Made by a program: the position numbers and the translations under genes | The notes under the pieces: model-generated | The model's database searches: none | What the model saw: the letters and a program-made list of their open reading frames with translations, nothing else | What the model was told of the DNA's origin: nothing | NCBI RefSeq assembly: GCF_024666595.1 | Contig: NZ_CP088296.1 | Coordinates: 496,001 to 560,000, forward strand | Length of the DNA stretch: 64,000 bases | DNA from: Sphingomonas sp. J315 | GTDB taxonomy: Bacteria > Pseudomonadota > Alphaproteobacteria > Sphingomonadales > Sphingomonadaceae | Reading direction: 5' to 3' | Shown: positions 55,251 through 64,000 of the stretch, piece after piece | Layout of the letters: every line of letters starts with the position of its first letter | Numbering within the stretch: position 1 is the stretch's first letter

Positions 55251-55697
55251 TCAGCAACCCGCCGCAGCGCCGCGCTTCAACGTGATGTCGCCATATTTCG
55301 GTCGGCCAGCCGCCGCGCCCTGTTTCAGCGTGATCGAGTCCATCTTGTGGGCCTTGCCGTCCGCGCGTCCGTCGCCGGTGACGTCACCCACCGCAACTTG
55401 CACGCCGCCGCGCGCTTCCTGCGGTTTGGGCGGAGGGCCCTTCGGAATTCGGCGGATGATGTCACGGTCGAGGCCGCCCTGGATCGCCTCGCCATTGCCG
55501 CCGCCACCTGCTTTGCGCGGGGTCAGCTTTGCTTGCTTCATCGCACCGCTGCCGGCCCCGGCACCTGCGCCGGCAACGATGTCGATGCAGCGGACGTCGT
55601 CCCGCGATTCACCCTTCACCCCGTCGAACTTCAAAAACTGCCCGCCCGCCGCCGGCACCGCGATCGCCATCATCGCGCCCACAATAATCAGTCGCAT
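55251..55697 (-). CDS. secreted hypothetical protein with an Hcp-like N-terminal motif
   Basis: 148 residues with a signal peptide (MRLIIVGAMMAIAVPAAGGQ). Right after it comes FLKFDGVKGESRDDVRCIDI, which resembles the first strand of Hcp tube proteins (FLKxDGIKGES.DD). The rest is a Gly/Ala-rich linker, a GDVTGDGRADGK segment like a calcium-binding loop, and two near repeats (SITLKQGAAAG; DITLKRGAAAG). Too short and too different to be a true Hcp. Function unknown; convergent with the thiolase terminator. Confidence 0.6.
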   Translation of the reverse strand: MRLIIVGAMMAIAVPAAGGQFLKFDGVKGESRDDVRCIDIVAGAGAGAGSGAMKQAKLTPRKAGGGGNGEAIQGGLDRDIIRRIPKGPPPKPQEARGGVQVAVGDVTGDGRADGKAHKMDSITLKQGAAAGRPKYGDITLKRGAAAGC

Positions 55698-55815
55698 CGT
55701 CCCGTCTCCCGTCGCTGTGTGATTGCCCTGCCCTCGCGCTGCGGCTATGCCGATTGGAGCGTTGCGCTAGACTTGTACTCTAGAGCATTAATCCAGTCTG
55801 AACTGTTTCGAGTAG

Positions 55816-56415
55816 ATGCGTATGGCGACCAAGGCAGGTGAAACCCGAACCCGTGTGCTAGAGGCGGCCGCCCGCCTGTTCGCCGAACGCGGGCTGGAGG
55901 CGGTGTCGATCCAGGATATCCGCGACGCATCGGGCGTCTCGAACGGCAGCATTTTCCACCATTTCGGCTCGAAGAACGGCGTTGCGCTCCATGTCTATCT
56001 CGACGAACGCCGCGCCTATTGGGAGCATGCCATCGCGGCGGTCGAGGCGCATGACGGCGACCCCGTCGACGCGCTGGGTGCGGCGGTCCGCGCCACGCTC
56101 GCCTATCAGCAGGAACATCCCGAGCGGCACAATTTCATGATCGAATGCGCCAGTTCGACCTGGACCCGCGCGCATGCCGAGCCGGTTCAGGCGCTCAACG
56201 CCGAGTTTACGACGCGCTTCATCGCATGGGGCGCGCCGCACGTGATGGCCGGACGGCTCCGCCCGATCGACCCGCAACTCGTCGCCGCGCTCGTCTTCGG
56301 CCCCAGCCAGTGGCTCGCCCGTTCCTGGCTCACGGGCCTGACCCCCGAGCCGCCGACCCATTATGCCGACATGCTGGTCGACCTCGTCACCCGCGCGCTG
56401 CGTCCCGACGCTTGA
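55816..56415 (+). CDS. TetR-family transcriptional regulator
   Basis: 199 residues. N-terminal HTH (TRTRVLEAAARLFAERGLEA, then SGVSNGSIFHHFGSKNGVAL) and a helical ligand-binding C terminus (LVAALVFGPSQWLARSWLTG). Start at 55816 (MRMATK) or two codons later. The upstream 118-base region contains CTAGA-N7-TCTAG (about 55767-55783), a weak operator candidate. The DUF1232 gene follows on the same strand. Confidence 0.9.
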   Translation: MRMATKAGETRTRVLEAAARLFAERGLEAVSIQDIRDASGVSNGSIFHHFGSKNGVALHVYLDERRAYWEHAIAAVEAHDGDPVDALGAAVRATLAYQQEHPERHNFMIECASSTWTRAHAEPVQALNAEFTTRFIAWGAPHVMAGRLRPIDPQLVAALVFGPSQWLARSWLTGLTPEPPTHYADMLVDLVTRALRPDA

Positions 56416-56446
56416 CGCCGCCCCGCCGTCGGGCAAAGCCGCGCGC

Positions 56447-56815
56447 ATGGGAATGAGCTTCACGCACCGCATCCGGATCGAGGCGCACGCCGTCTGGCTC
56501 GCCGTCCGCGATCCCCGCACGCCCTTGTTCGCGAAGCTGGTCGGGCTGCTCGTCGCCGCCTACGCACTCTCGCCGATTGACTTGATCCCTGACTTCATCC
56601 CGGTGTTGGGGCTGGTCGACGACGCGCTGCTGATCCCGGCAGGGGTGTGGCTGTTCGGGAAGCTGGTCCCCGCCGCGCTGCTCGCCGAACATCGCGCGAC
56701 CGCCGCCGCAGCAGCGGAGCGCCCGGTCAGCAAATGGGGCATCGCCATCGTGATCGCGATCTGGGCGCTGATCGCCTTGGTGGTCTATGAGTTCCTGATG
56801 CTCGGCTATGACTGA
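56447..56815 (+). CDS. YkvA/DUF1232-family membrane protein
   Basis: 122 residues. The DUF1232 signature YALSPIDLIPDFIPVLGLVD is clear, followed by a hydrophobic segment (LLIPAGVWLFGKLVPAALLA) and a C-terminal helix (GIAIVIAIWALIALVVYEFL). Family role unknown. Thirty-one bases after the TetR gene; start at MGMSFTHR (56447) or MSFTHR (56453). Confidence 0.88.
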   Translation: MGMSFTHRIRIEAHAVWLAVRDPRTPLFAKLVGLLVAAYALSPIDLIPDFIPVLGLVDDALLIPAGVWLFGKLVPAALLAEHRATAAAAAERPVSKWGIAIVIAIWALIALVVYEFLMLGYD

Positions 56816-56847
56816 GCGCTGAAGCTGCGGGCGAACCGTCGCCCCGC

Positions 56848-58077
56848 TCAGCTATGCTTCGCCATCCATTCTTCCAGCACCGGCGCGATGCGGGTGCGCC
56901 ACTTGCTGCCGTTGAAGATCCCATAATGGCCGACATCCTCGGCCATGTGGTATTTCTTCATCTTCGCAGGCAGCTTGGTCGCAATGGTCAGCGCCGCCCT
57001 GGTCTGGCCCAGCCCTGAAATATCATCCTTCTCACCCTCGATCGCCAGCAGCGCGGTGTCGGTGATCGCGCCCGGATCGACCCGGCGACCGCGATGCATC
57101 ATCTCGCCCTTGGGCAGCGCGTGCGACTGGAACACCACGTCGATCGTCTGGAGGTAGAATTCCGACGTCATATCGCACACCGCGCGATACTCGTCGTAGA
57201 AGCGCATGGTCGGATCGGCGCTCTCGCCATCGCCCTTGACCAGATGCTTGAACATTTCCCAGTGGGAAATCATGTGGTTGCCCAGGTTCATCGTCATGAA
57301 GCCGGCGAGCTGAAGGAAGCCCGGATAGACGGTCCGCCCCGCGCCCGGATAGGTGCCGGGGACCGTCGCGATCACATTCTGCTTGAACCAGCTATGCGGC
57401 CGCTCGGTCGCCAGCGTGTTGACCGCAGTCGGCGCCTCGCGCGTGTCGATCGGCCCGCCCATCATGGTCAGCGTACGCGGCGTGTTGGGGTGCTTGTCGG
57501 CATTCATCAGCGCCACGGCGGCATAGGCCGGGACGGAGGGCTGACACACGGCGAGTACATGCGGGCGCGCATCGCCCTCAGCGCCGATCGTCGCGAGGAA
57601 TTCGACCAGATAATCGACATAATCATCGAGGTCGAAGCGCCCGTCGCTCAACGGCACCTGTCGCGCGTCGCGCCAGTCGGTGATGTAGACATCGGCAACC
57701 GGCAGCATCCGCTGCACCGTGCCGCGCAGCAGCGTCGCGAAATGCCCGCTCATCGGCGCGACGATCAGCAGCTTGGGGCCGCCCTCGACGCCCTCGCGCA
57801 CGAAGCGCTTGAGCTGGCCGAACGGTTTGCGGAGCACGATCTCCTCACGCACCGCGATCTGCTTGCCGTCGATCTCGGTGTAATCCAGCCCGAATTCCGG
57901 CTTGCCGCGCGGTGCAGAGGCATGGGCGAACACTTCGAGCGCGGAGGCGAGGATCGGGCCGCCGCCGAAATAGGCAAAGGGATTGGCCGGATTGTTGAGC
58001 AGGCCCGCGCTGAAATTCGCCAGCGCGCTCGCGCCGGCCAGCATCGAGCGCTGAAGTTCATAGGCGTTATACAACAT
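56848..58077 (-). CDS. phaZ: intracellular polyhydroxyalkanoate depolymerase PhaZ
   Basis: 409 residues. N terminus MLYNAYELQRSMLAGASALA is the standard start of the family. The lipase-box Ser is replaced by Cys in AVCQPSVPAYAAVAL, as in native-PHB depolymerases; the C-terminal His is in EDVGHYGIFNGSKWRTR and the acidic residue near LLAIEGEKDDISGLGQ. It mobilises stored PHA granules. An ATG two codons upstream (58083) is possible. The nearby MaoC and thiolase genes fit a PHA cycle, but no PHA synthase is in the window. Confidence 0.93.
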   Translation of the reverse strand: MLYNAYELQRSMLAGASALANFSAGLLNNPANPFAYFGGGPILASALEVFAHASAPRGKPEFGLDYTEIDGKQIAVREEIVLRKPFGQLKRFVREGVEGGPKLLIVAPMSGHFATLLRGTVQRMLPVADVYITDWRDARQVPLSDGRFDLDDYVDYLVEFLATIGAEGDARPHVLAVCQPSVPAYAAVALMNADKHPNTPRTLTMMGGPIDTREAPTAVNTLATERPHSWFKQNVIATVPGTYPGAGRTVYPGFLQLAGFMTMNLGNHMISHWEMFKHLVKGDGESADPTMRFYDEYRAVCDMTSEFYLQTIDVVFQSHALPKGEMMHRGRRVDPGAITDTALLAIEGEKDDISGLGQTRAALTIATKLPAKMKKYHMAEDVGHYGIFNGSKWRTRIAPVLEEWMAKHS

Positions 58078-58227
58078 CGGCAATCAACATCCCCGCCCCG
58101 CACGGGGCAATGACAACGGTCTCATTGGGTTTATAGCGGGCTCATGCTGCAGTGCAAACGCGACGTACCGGATTTTCGATCCGCGAAGCCTGTTTCCTTG
58201 TCCTGCGCTTCGGGCTAGGCGGCGGCC

Positions 58228-60011
<1,784 letters not shown>

Positions 60012-60015
<4 letters not shown>

Positions 60016-60329
60016 TAGCGCGAGAGATACCAGGCAGCGAAGGCAAGCACTGCACCCAGCACGATCGCGACCCGAAGCTTCGGGTTGCGTTCGCGGCTGC
60101 GATCCTGCCCGATCCGGTCGAGGTCGAACCAGTAATGCGCCGGGTGCGCCTCGCGGATCACCCCCATGTCGCGCAGACGGTCGAACGCCTGGCGCTCGGC
60201 GGGACTCGATGGAGCATATTCGATCGCCGTGCCGGGAGAGATCGCGCGGTGGTCGGCAAAGTGACGCTGGACCCGGAATTGTGACAGGTCGGACGCGCCA
60301 TTGGCGGAGAGGGAATGGACGTTGAGCAT
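60012..60329 (-). CDS. small tail-anchored protein, paralogue A
   Basis: 105 residues: a soluble winged-helix-like N-terminal part (LSQFRVQRHFADHRAISPGT; AFDRLRDMGVIREAHPAHYW) and one helix at the C terminus (LRVAIVLGAVLAFAAWYLSR). It shares a pattern with the protein at 61812 (F-x-V-x-R..F..H.A..P...I.Y.P; F..L...V IR; YW.DL), so the two are paralogues about 1.5 kb apart. Function unknown. Confidence 0.7.
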
Positions 60330-60410
60330 GGCCGTGCCGGATAGTCGGCGTGCACGTCCGCAGTTTCAAGGCCTCTGGTCGCGTCGCCATCGCCTCCGCC
60401 AAAGGGCGCC

Positions 60411-60601
60411 ATGCCGTTCCACCTGTTCCGCCCGGTCATCGCCGGTGCCGTCCGCTCGACCGCATCGTCGCGTGCGTCGGCGCAACGATCTGCATCGCGC
60501 TGACCGTGTTCGTCTGCGCGGGTCTTGATCTCGACGTGCTGCTCTTGCTCGCCGAGGGCCACGCTCAGGTGCGGCGCGGCAGGAGCGCGGCTTCCCAATA
60601 A
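60411..60601 (+). CDS. possible small membrane protein, frame uncertain
   Basis: Fills the otherwise empty gap 60330-60642. From ATG 60411, with AAGGG seven bases upstream, the frame reads MPFHLFRPVIAGAV. A missing base near 60450 would lead into PLDRIVACVGATICIALTVF and a helix (DLDVLLLLAEG) to the stop at 60601, giving about 63 residues with one or two hydrophobic segments. Without the correction it stops early. Support is the ribosome-binding site and hydrophobic profile only; it may not be a gene. Confidence 0.3.
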
Positions 60602-60642
60602 TTTGAAAGCGCGGTACGGTCGCCAAAAGACCGGAGAGGATG

Positions 60643-61809
60643 ATGACCCGCGAGTTCGACCTGATCGTCTATGGCGCCACCGGCTTCACCGGCCGCCTCG
60701 TCGCCGAGTATCTGGCACAGCATTACAGCGACGGATCGCTCAACTGGGCGATGGCCGGGCGCTCGCTGACCAAGCTCGAAGCGGTGCGCGACGAGATCGG
60801 CGCGCCCGCTGACACGCCCTTGCTCACCGCCAATGCCGACGATCCCGCCGCGCTGCGCGCCCTGACTGCCCGGACCAAGGTCGTGCTGACCACCGTCGGC
60901 CCCTATCAGCTTTACGGCAACGACCTCGTCGCCGCCTGCGTCGAGACCGCCACCGGCTATGTCGACCTGTGCGGCGAGCCCAACTGGATGCACGACGTCA
61001 TCGCTCGCCACCACGATGCGGCGAAGGCAAGCGGCGCGCGGATCGTCCTGTCGTGCGGCTTCGATTCGATCCCCTTCGACCTTGGCGTGTGGACCGTCGA
61101 GCAGGCCGCGATCGCCAAATGGGGCCAGCCCGCCCCGCGCGTAAAGGGCCGCGTACGCAAGATGCAGGGCACCTTCTCCGGCGGCACCTTCGCCAGCGGC
61201 AAGGCAACCGCCGCGGCGGCGGCAAAGAACCCCGCGATCTTCAAGATCCTGCTCGACCCCTTCGCGCTCACCCCCGGCTTTACCGGGCCGGACCAGCCCA
61301 AGGGGGTGATGCCCGAATATGACGACGCGGTCGGCGGCTGGGTCGCGCCGTTCGTGATGGCGGTGATCAACACCAAGAATGTCCACCGCACCAATTTCCT
61401 CGCCCACCACCCCTATGGCCGCGACTTCCGCTATGACGAGATGATGGTCGCGCCGGGGCTGGGCGAACTCGGCAAGGCGGCGGCGGAGGCGATCTCGAAG
61501 ATGAACCCGATGAACGCCGACAAGGGGCCTGCCCCCGGCGAGGGACCGTCGAAGGAAGAGCGCGAGGCCGGCTTCTACGAAATCGACTTCATCGCTGAAA
61601 TGCCGACCGGCGAGCGCCTGACCTGCACCGTCACCGGCGACCGTGACCCGGGCTATGGATCGACATCGAAGATGATCGCGGAGGCAGCGCTCTGCCTGAT
61701 CCGCGACGTCGATGGCGACGGCGGCGTCTGGACCCCCGGTGCGCTGATGGCCGAGCCGTTGAAGGCGCGGCTGGAGGCCAATGCGGGGCTGACGTTCAGG
61801 GTTCGCTGA
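60643..61809 (+). CDS. saccharopine-dehydrogenase-like oxidoreductase (trans-acting enoyl reductase type)
   Basis: 388 residues. N-terminal Rossmann motif FDLIVYGATGFTGRLVAEYL, then TVGPYQLYGNDLVAACVETA and YVDLCGEPNWMHDVIARHHD, the pattern of the saccharopine dehydrogenase family that includes mycobacterial trans-acting enoyl reductase. NAD(P)-dependent reduction of a lipid-linked substrate is likely; the real substrate is unknown. Start chosen at the second of two ATGs because of the spacing from GGAGAGG. Flanked by the two paralogous small membrane proteins. Confidence 0.85.
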   Translation: MTREFDLIVYGATGFTGRLVAEYLAQHYSDGSLNWAMAGRSLTKLEAVRDEIGAPADTPLLTANADDPAALRALTARTKVVLTTVGPYQLYGNDLVAACVETATGYVDLCGEPNWMHDVIARHHDAAKASGARIVLSCGFDSIPFDLGVWTVEQAAIAKWGQPAPRVKGRVRKMQGTFSGGTFASGKATAAAAAKNPAIFKILLDPFALTPGFTGPDQPKGVMPEYDDAVGGWVAPFVMAVINTKNVHRTNFLAHHPYGRDFRYDEMMVAPGLGELGKAAAEAISKMNPMNADKGPAPGEGPSKEEREAGFYEIDFIAEMPTGERLTCTVTGDRDPGYGSTSKMIAEAALCLIRDVDGDGGVWTPGALMAEPLKARLEANAGLTFRVR

Positions 61810-61811
61810 GG

Positions 61812-62144
61812 CTAGCCAATCGCGCCGATCGGGATATCCGTGTAGAAGGCCATCGCGACGATCGCGAGCAGCACGGCCACCACGATCGCCACCGGCACAT
61901 ATTTGCGCCGGTGGTGCAGGATCACCGCATCGAGCACGCGCAGATCGAGCCAATAATAGCCCTGCCCTTCACGGCGGATCACGCGCTGTGCGATCAGCTT
62001 GTCGAACACCGGCTTCAACTCGGCGGGCGGCGTGTAAATGATCGTGTCGAGCGGCGTCACCGCATGCTGCGCGCAAAAATGATCGACGATCTTCCGCCGC
62101 GCGCGCGCGAATTTGGTGATCGGGACCGATTCAACGACCGCCAT
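61812..62144 (-). CDS. small tail-anchored protein, paralogue B
   Basis: 110 residues: soluble part (KFARARRKIVDHFCAQHAVT; VFDKLIAQRVIRREGQGYYW) and a C-terminal helix (YVPVAIVVAVLLAIVAMAFY). Paralogue of the protein at 60012, with the shared marks F-x-x-x-R, DH.CA..AV.P, I-Y-PP, VIRR and YYW-DL. Its ATG overlaps the rnr stop by one base (TGATG), so it is translated from the rnr message. Confidence 0.75.
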   Translation of the reverse strand: MAVVESVPITKFARARRKIVDHFCAQHAVTPLDTIIYTPPAELKPVFDKLIAQRVIRREGQGYYWLDLRVLDAVILHHRRKYVPVAIVVAVLLAIVAMAFYTDIPIGAIG

Positions 62145-64000
62145 CAGCGTTTCCGCCCCTGATGCTTGATGTTCGCAGGCCGCCCACGCCGCTTGAGCGG
62201 GCGTGGCGGACCGGACTTGCGGCGCTCGCCGTCAGGACGCGGGCCGGACCCGCTACCCTTGCCGTCGGGTAGCTCGAAGCGCAGCGCCCCCGACACCGGG
62301 TTCGCCTCGACCAGCTTCAGCTGCAGCCGCTGGCCCAGCGCGAACTCCGCGCCGGTATCCTCGCCCACCAGTCGTTGCCCCGCCTCGTCATAGCGGAAAT
62401 ATTCGCGCCCCAGATCGCGCGCGGGAACCAGCCCGTCGCCGCCGATCCCATCGACGGTCGCAAAGAACCCAAATGACTGCACCCCGGTGATCCGCGCATC
62501 CAGCACCTCGCCGACATGGCTCGCCAGATAGGCGGCAACATAGCGATCGATCGTGTCGCGCTCGGCCTCCATCGCGCGGCGCTCGAGCTTGCTGATCAGC
62601 TCGCCGGTCTTCTCCATGTCCTTGTCGGCGGGCAGCTCGCCGCCCGGCCCCAGCTTGAACGCTTCGGTCAGCGCGCGGTGGACGACCAGATCGGCATAGC
62701 GCCGGATCGGTGAGGTGAAGTGCGCATAGCTGCCCAGCGCCAGCCCGAAATGCCCGGCATTTTGCGGGCCGTAATAGGCCTGGGTCTGCGTCCGCAGCAC
62801 CTTGGGTCATCACCTCGGCGTGATAATCCGCCTCCTTGGTCCGCGCGATGACATGGTTGAACGTCTTGGGCCGGATCACCTGCCCCAGTGCGAACTCCAC
62901 ATCGAGCGTCTTCAGATACTCCTTGAGCGCGACCAGCTTCTCGCGGCTCGGCGGCTCGTGGATGCGGTACATCACCGGCGCCTTCTTCTTCTCCAGCGCC
63001 TTGGCCGCCGCGACATTGGCGGCGATCATGTAATCCTCGATCAGCTTGTGCGCGTCCAGTCGCTCGCGCGGCGCGACCGAGAGGATACGACCCTTTTCGT
63101 CGAGCACGATGCGCCGTTCGGGCAGGTCGAGGTCGAGCGGCTCACGCTTCGCCCGCGCCTTGTTGAGCGCGGCCCAGCAGTCCCATAGGGGGCGCAGCGC
63201 GGTTTCGGTCAGCGGGTGCTCCTCCGCACCGTCGATCGCCGCCTGCGCATCCTCATACGCGATGTTCGCAGCCAGCTTGACCACCGCGCGGCTGAACCGC
63301 CAGTCCTTGATCTCGCCATCGGCCGAAATCCGCATGTGGCACGCCAGCGCCGCGCGCTCGACGCCCTCCTTCAGCGAACACACATCCGCCGACAGCACCT
63401 CGGGCAGCATCGGCACGACGCGGTCGGGGAAATAGACGCTGTTCCCCGCTTGCGTGCCTCGCGGTCGAGCAGCGAGCCGGGGCGGACATAGAAGCTGACA
63501 TCGGCAATCGCGACGATCGCCTTCCACCCGCCCTTGTTCGCAGGGTCGTCGTCGGGCGTCGCCCACACCGCATCGTCATGGTCGCGCGCATCGGCCGGGT
63601 CTATCGCGACGATCGGCAGATGACTCAGATCCTCGCGCCCCTCCCCCAAGGGCTGCTTCGCCACCCGTTCGGCTTCGGCGAGCAATTCCTCCGAGAAGAT
63701 GTGCGGGATTTCATGCTTGTGGATGGCGATCAGCGAAAAGCTGCGCGGCGCGAAGGGATCGCCGAGAATCTCGCTGACCTTAGCGAACAGGCGCGGCCCC
63801 TTGCCCGTAACCTCCGCCATCACCAGGTCACCCGGCTCCGCGCCATTGCGGTCGGAGATGACGGGGCTGGTACGCTCCTTCTTGTCCAAGCCCTGCAGAT
63901 AGAGCCGGCCGCCCTCTTCATGGACGACACCCAGCACCGCCGCATCGCCCTTGGCGAGCTTCTTCATCGGATGCGCGATCAGGCCCTTCCCGGCCTCCTC
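62144..64000 (-). CDS. rnr: ribonuclease R, partial at the window edge; frame broken twice
   Basis: About 619 residues are in view; the N terminus lies beyond 64000. RNase II/R family 3'-5' exoribonuclease. The active-site Asp motif is IVAIDPADARDHDDAVWATP, followed by KRGNSVYFPDRVVPMLPEVLS and SFTLKEGVERAALACHMRIS in the corrected reading, the RNB region HFGLALGSYAHFTSPIRRYA, and an S1 domain near the end (GEVLDARITGVQSFGFFATV) before a basic C-terminal tail. Two base-call errors: one G missing at 63444-63447 and one extra in the GGG at 62804-62806. Degrades structured RNA. Confidence 0.92.

Noticed and set aside
62800..63450. rnr as a pseudogene
   Set aside because: Both breaks are single-base indels in G runs with perfect continuation; active-site residues are intact.

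Overview
The window is a high-GC alphaproteobacterial chromosome segment, most likely from a sphingomonad (Sphingomonas or a close relative). The evidence is the mix of families: TonB-dependent receptors, an XrtA-type exopolysaccharide glycosyltransferase and O-ligase, the alphaproteobacterial DUF1013/TrcR regulator, a 3TM holin of the gene-transfer-agent family, and GC-rich intergenic hairpins of kinds common in this group. I see no rRNA, tRNA or CRISPR array.

Layout. 1-4.5 kb: an SLC13 permease, small proteins, a TonB C-terminal-domain protein, and an S24 (LexA-like) repressor divergent from two small genes across a GAAC-N7-GAAC box. 4.5-9.9 kb: exopolysaccharide genes (XrtA-system glycosyltransferase, O-antigen-ligase-like protein, asparagine-synthase-like protein). 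9.9-14.2 kb: GST, a dienelactone-hydrolase-like protein, an MBL hydrolase, TrcR and two small lipoproteins. 14.3-27.7 kb: one long co-directional catabolic locus (PhyH dioxygenase, LysR regulator, D-amino-acid-dehydrogenase-like flavoprotein, TonB receptor, N-acyl-D-amino-acid deacylase-like amidohydrolase, glutamate/dicarboxylate symporter, two gamma-glutamyltransferases, an esterase-like hydrolase). Most of its start and stop codons overlap. It looks like a scavenging pathway for gamma-glutamyl and/or N-acyl D-amino-acid compounds and is the best candidate for an undescribed system. 27.9-34 kb: HerA-like ATPase, tlyA, an endolysin/3TM-holin cassette, and hslV-(STAS-like)-hslU behind a sigma32-type promoter. 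34-42.7 kb: a secreted protein, a probable copper-related TonB receptor with DUF2946, class I fumarase, an EamA transporter and purT. 42.9-45.8 kb: a small accessory patch with lower GC, holding a DUF5677-type pseudogene split by an 835-bp IS5-family element (CTAG target duplication) and a remnant of a GNAT acetyltransferase. 46-56.8 kb: acnA with two coupled secreted proteins, a beta-helix protein, a DJ-1/PfpI protein divergent from topoisomerase IB, MscS, MaoC, thiolase, TetR and DUF1232. 56.8-64 kb: PhaZ, an ABC exporter, two paralogous small membrane proteins, a saccharopine-dehydrogenase-like enzyme and rnr, which runs off the right edge.

Quality warning. At least 17 single-base frame breaks lie in 12 genes. 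All but one sit in or beside runs of four or more C or G (the exception is a GGG triplet in rnr). They hit conserved housekeeping genes (acnA, purT, rnr, trcR) as well as accessory ones, and both sides always rejoin into an intact family member. I read nearly all of them as homopolymer base-call errors and annotate those genes as whole CDSs spanning the break. The exceptions treated as real damage are the IS-disrupted DUF5677 gene and the GNAT fragment. The IS transposase break could be a genuine programmed -1 shift.
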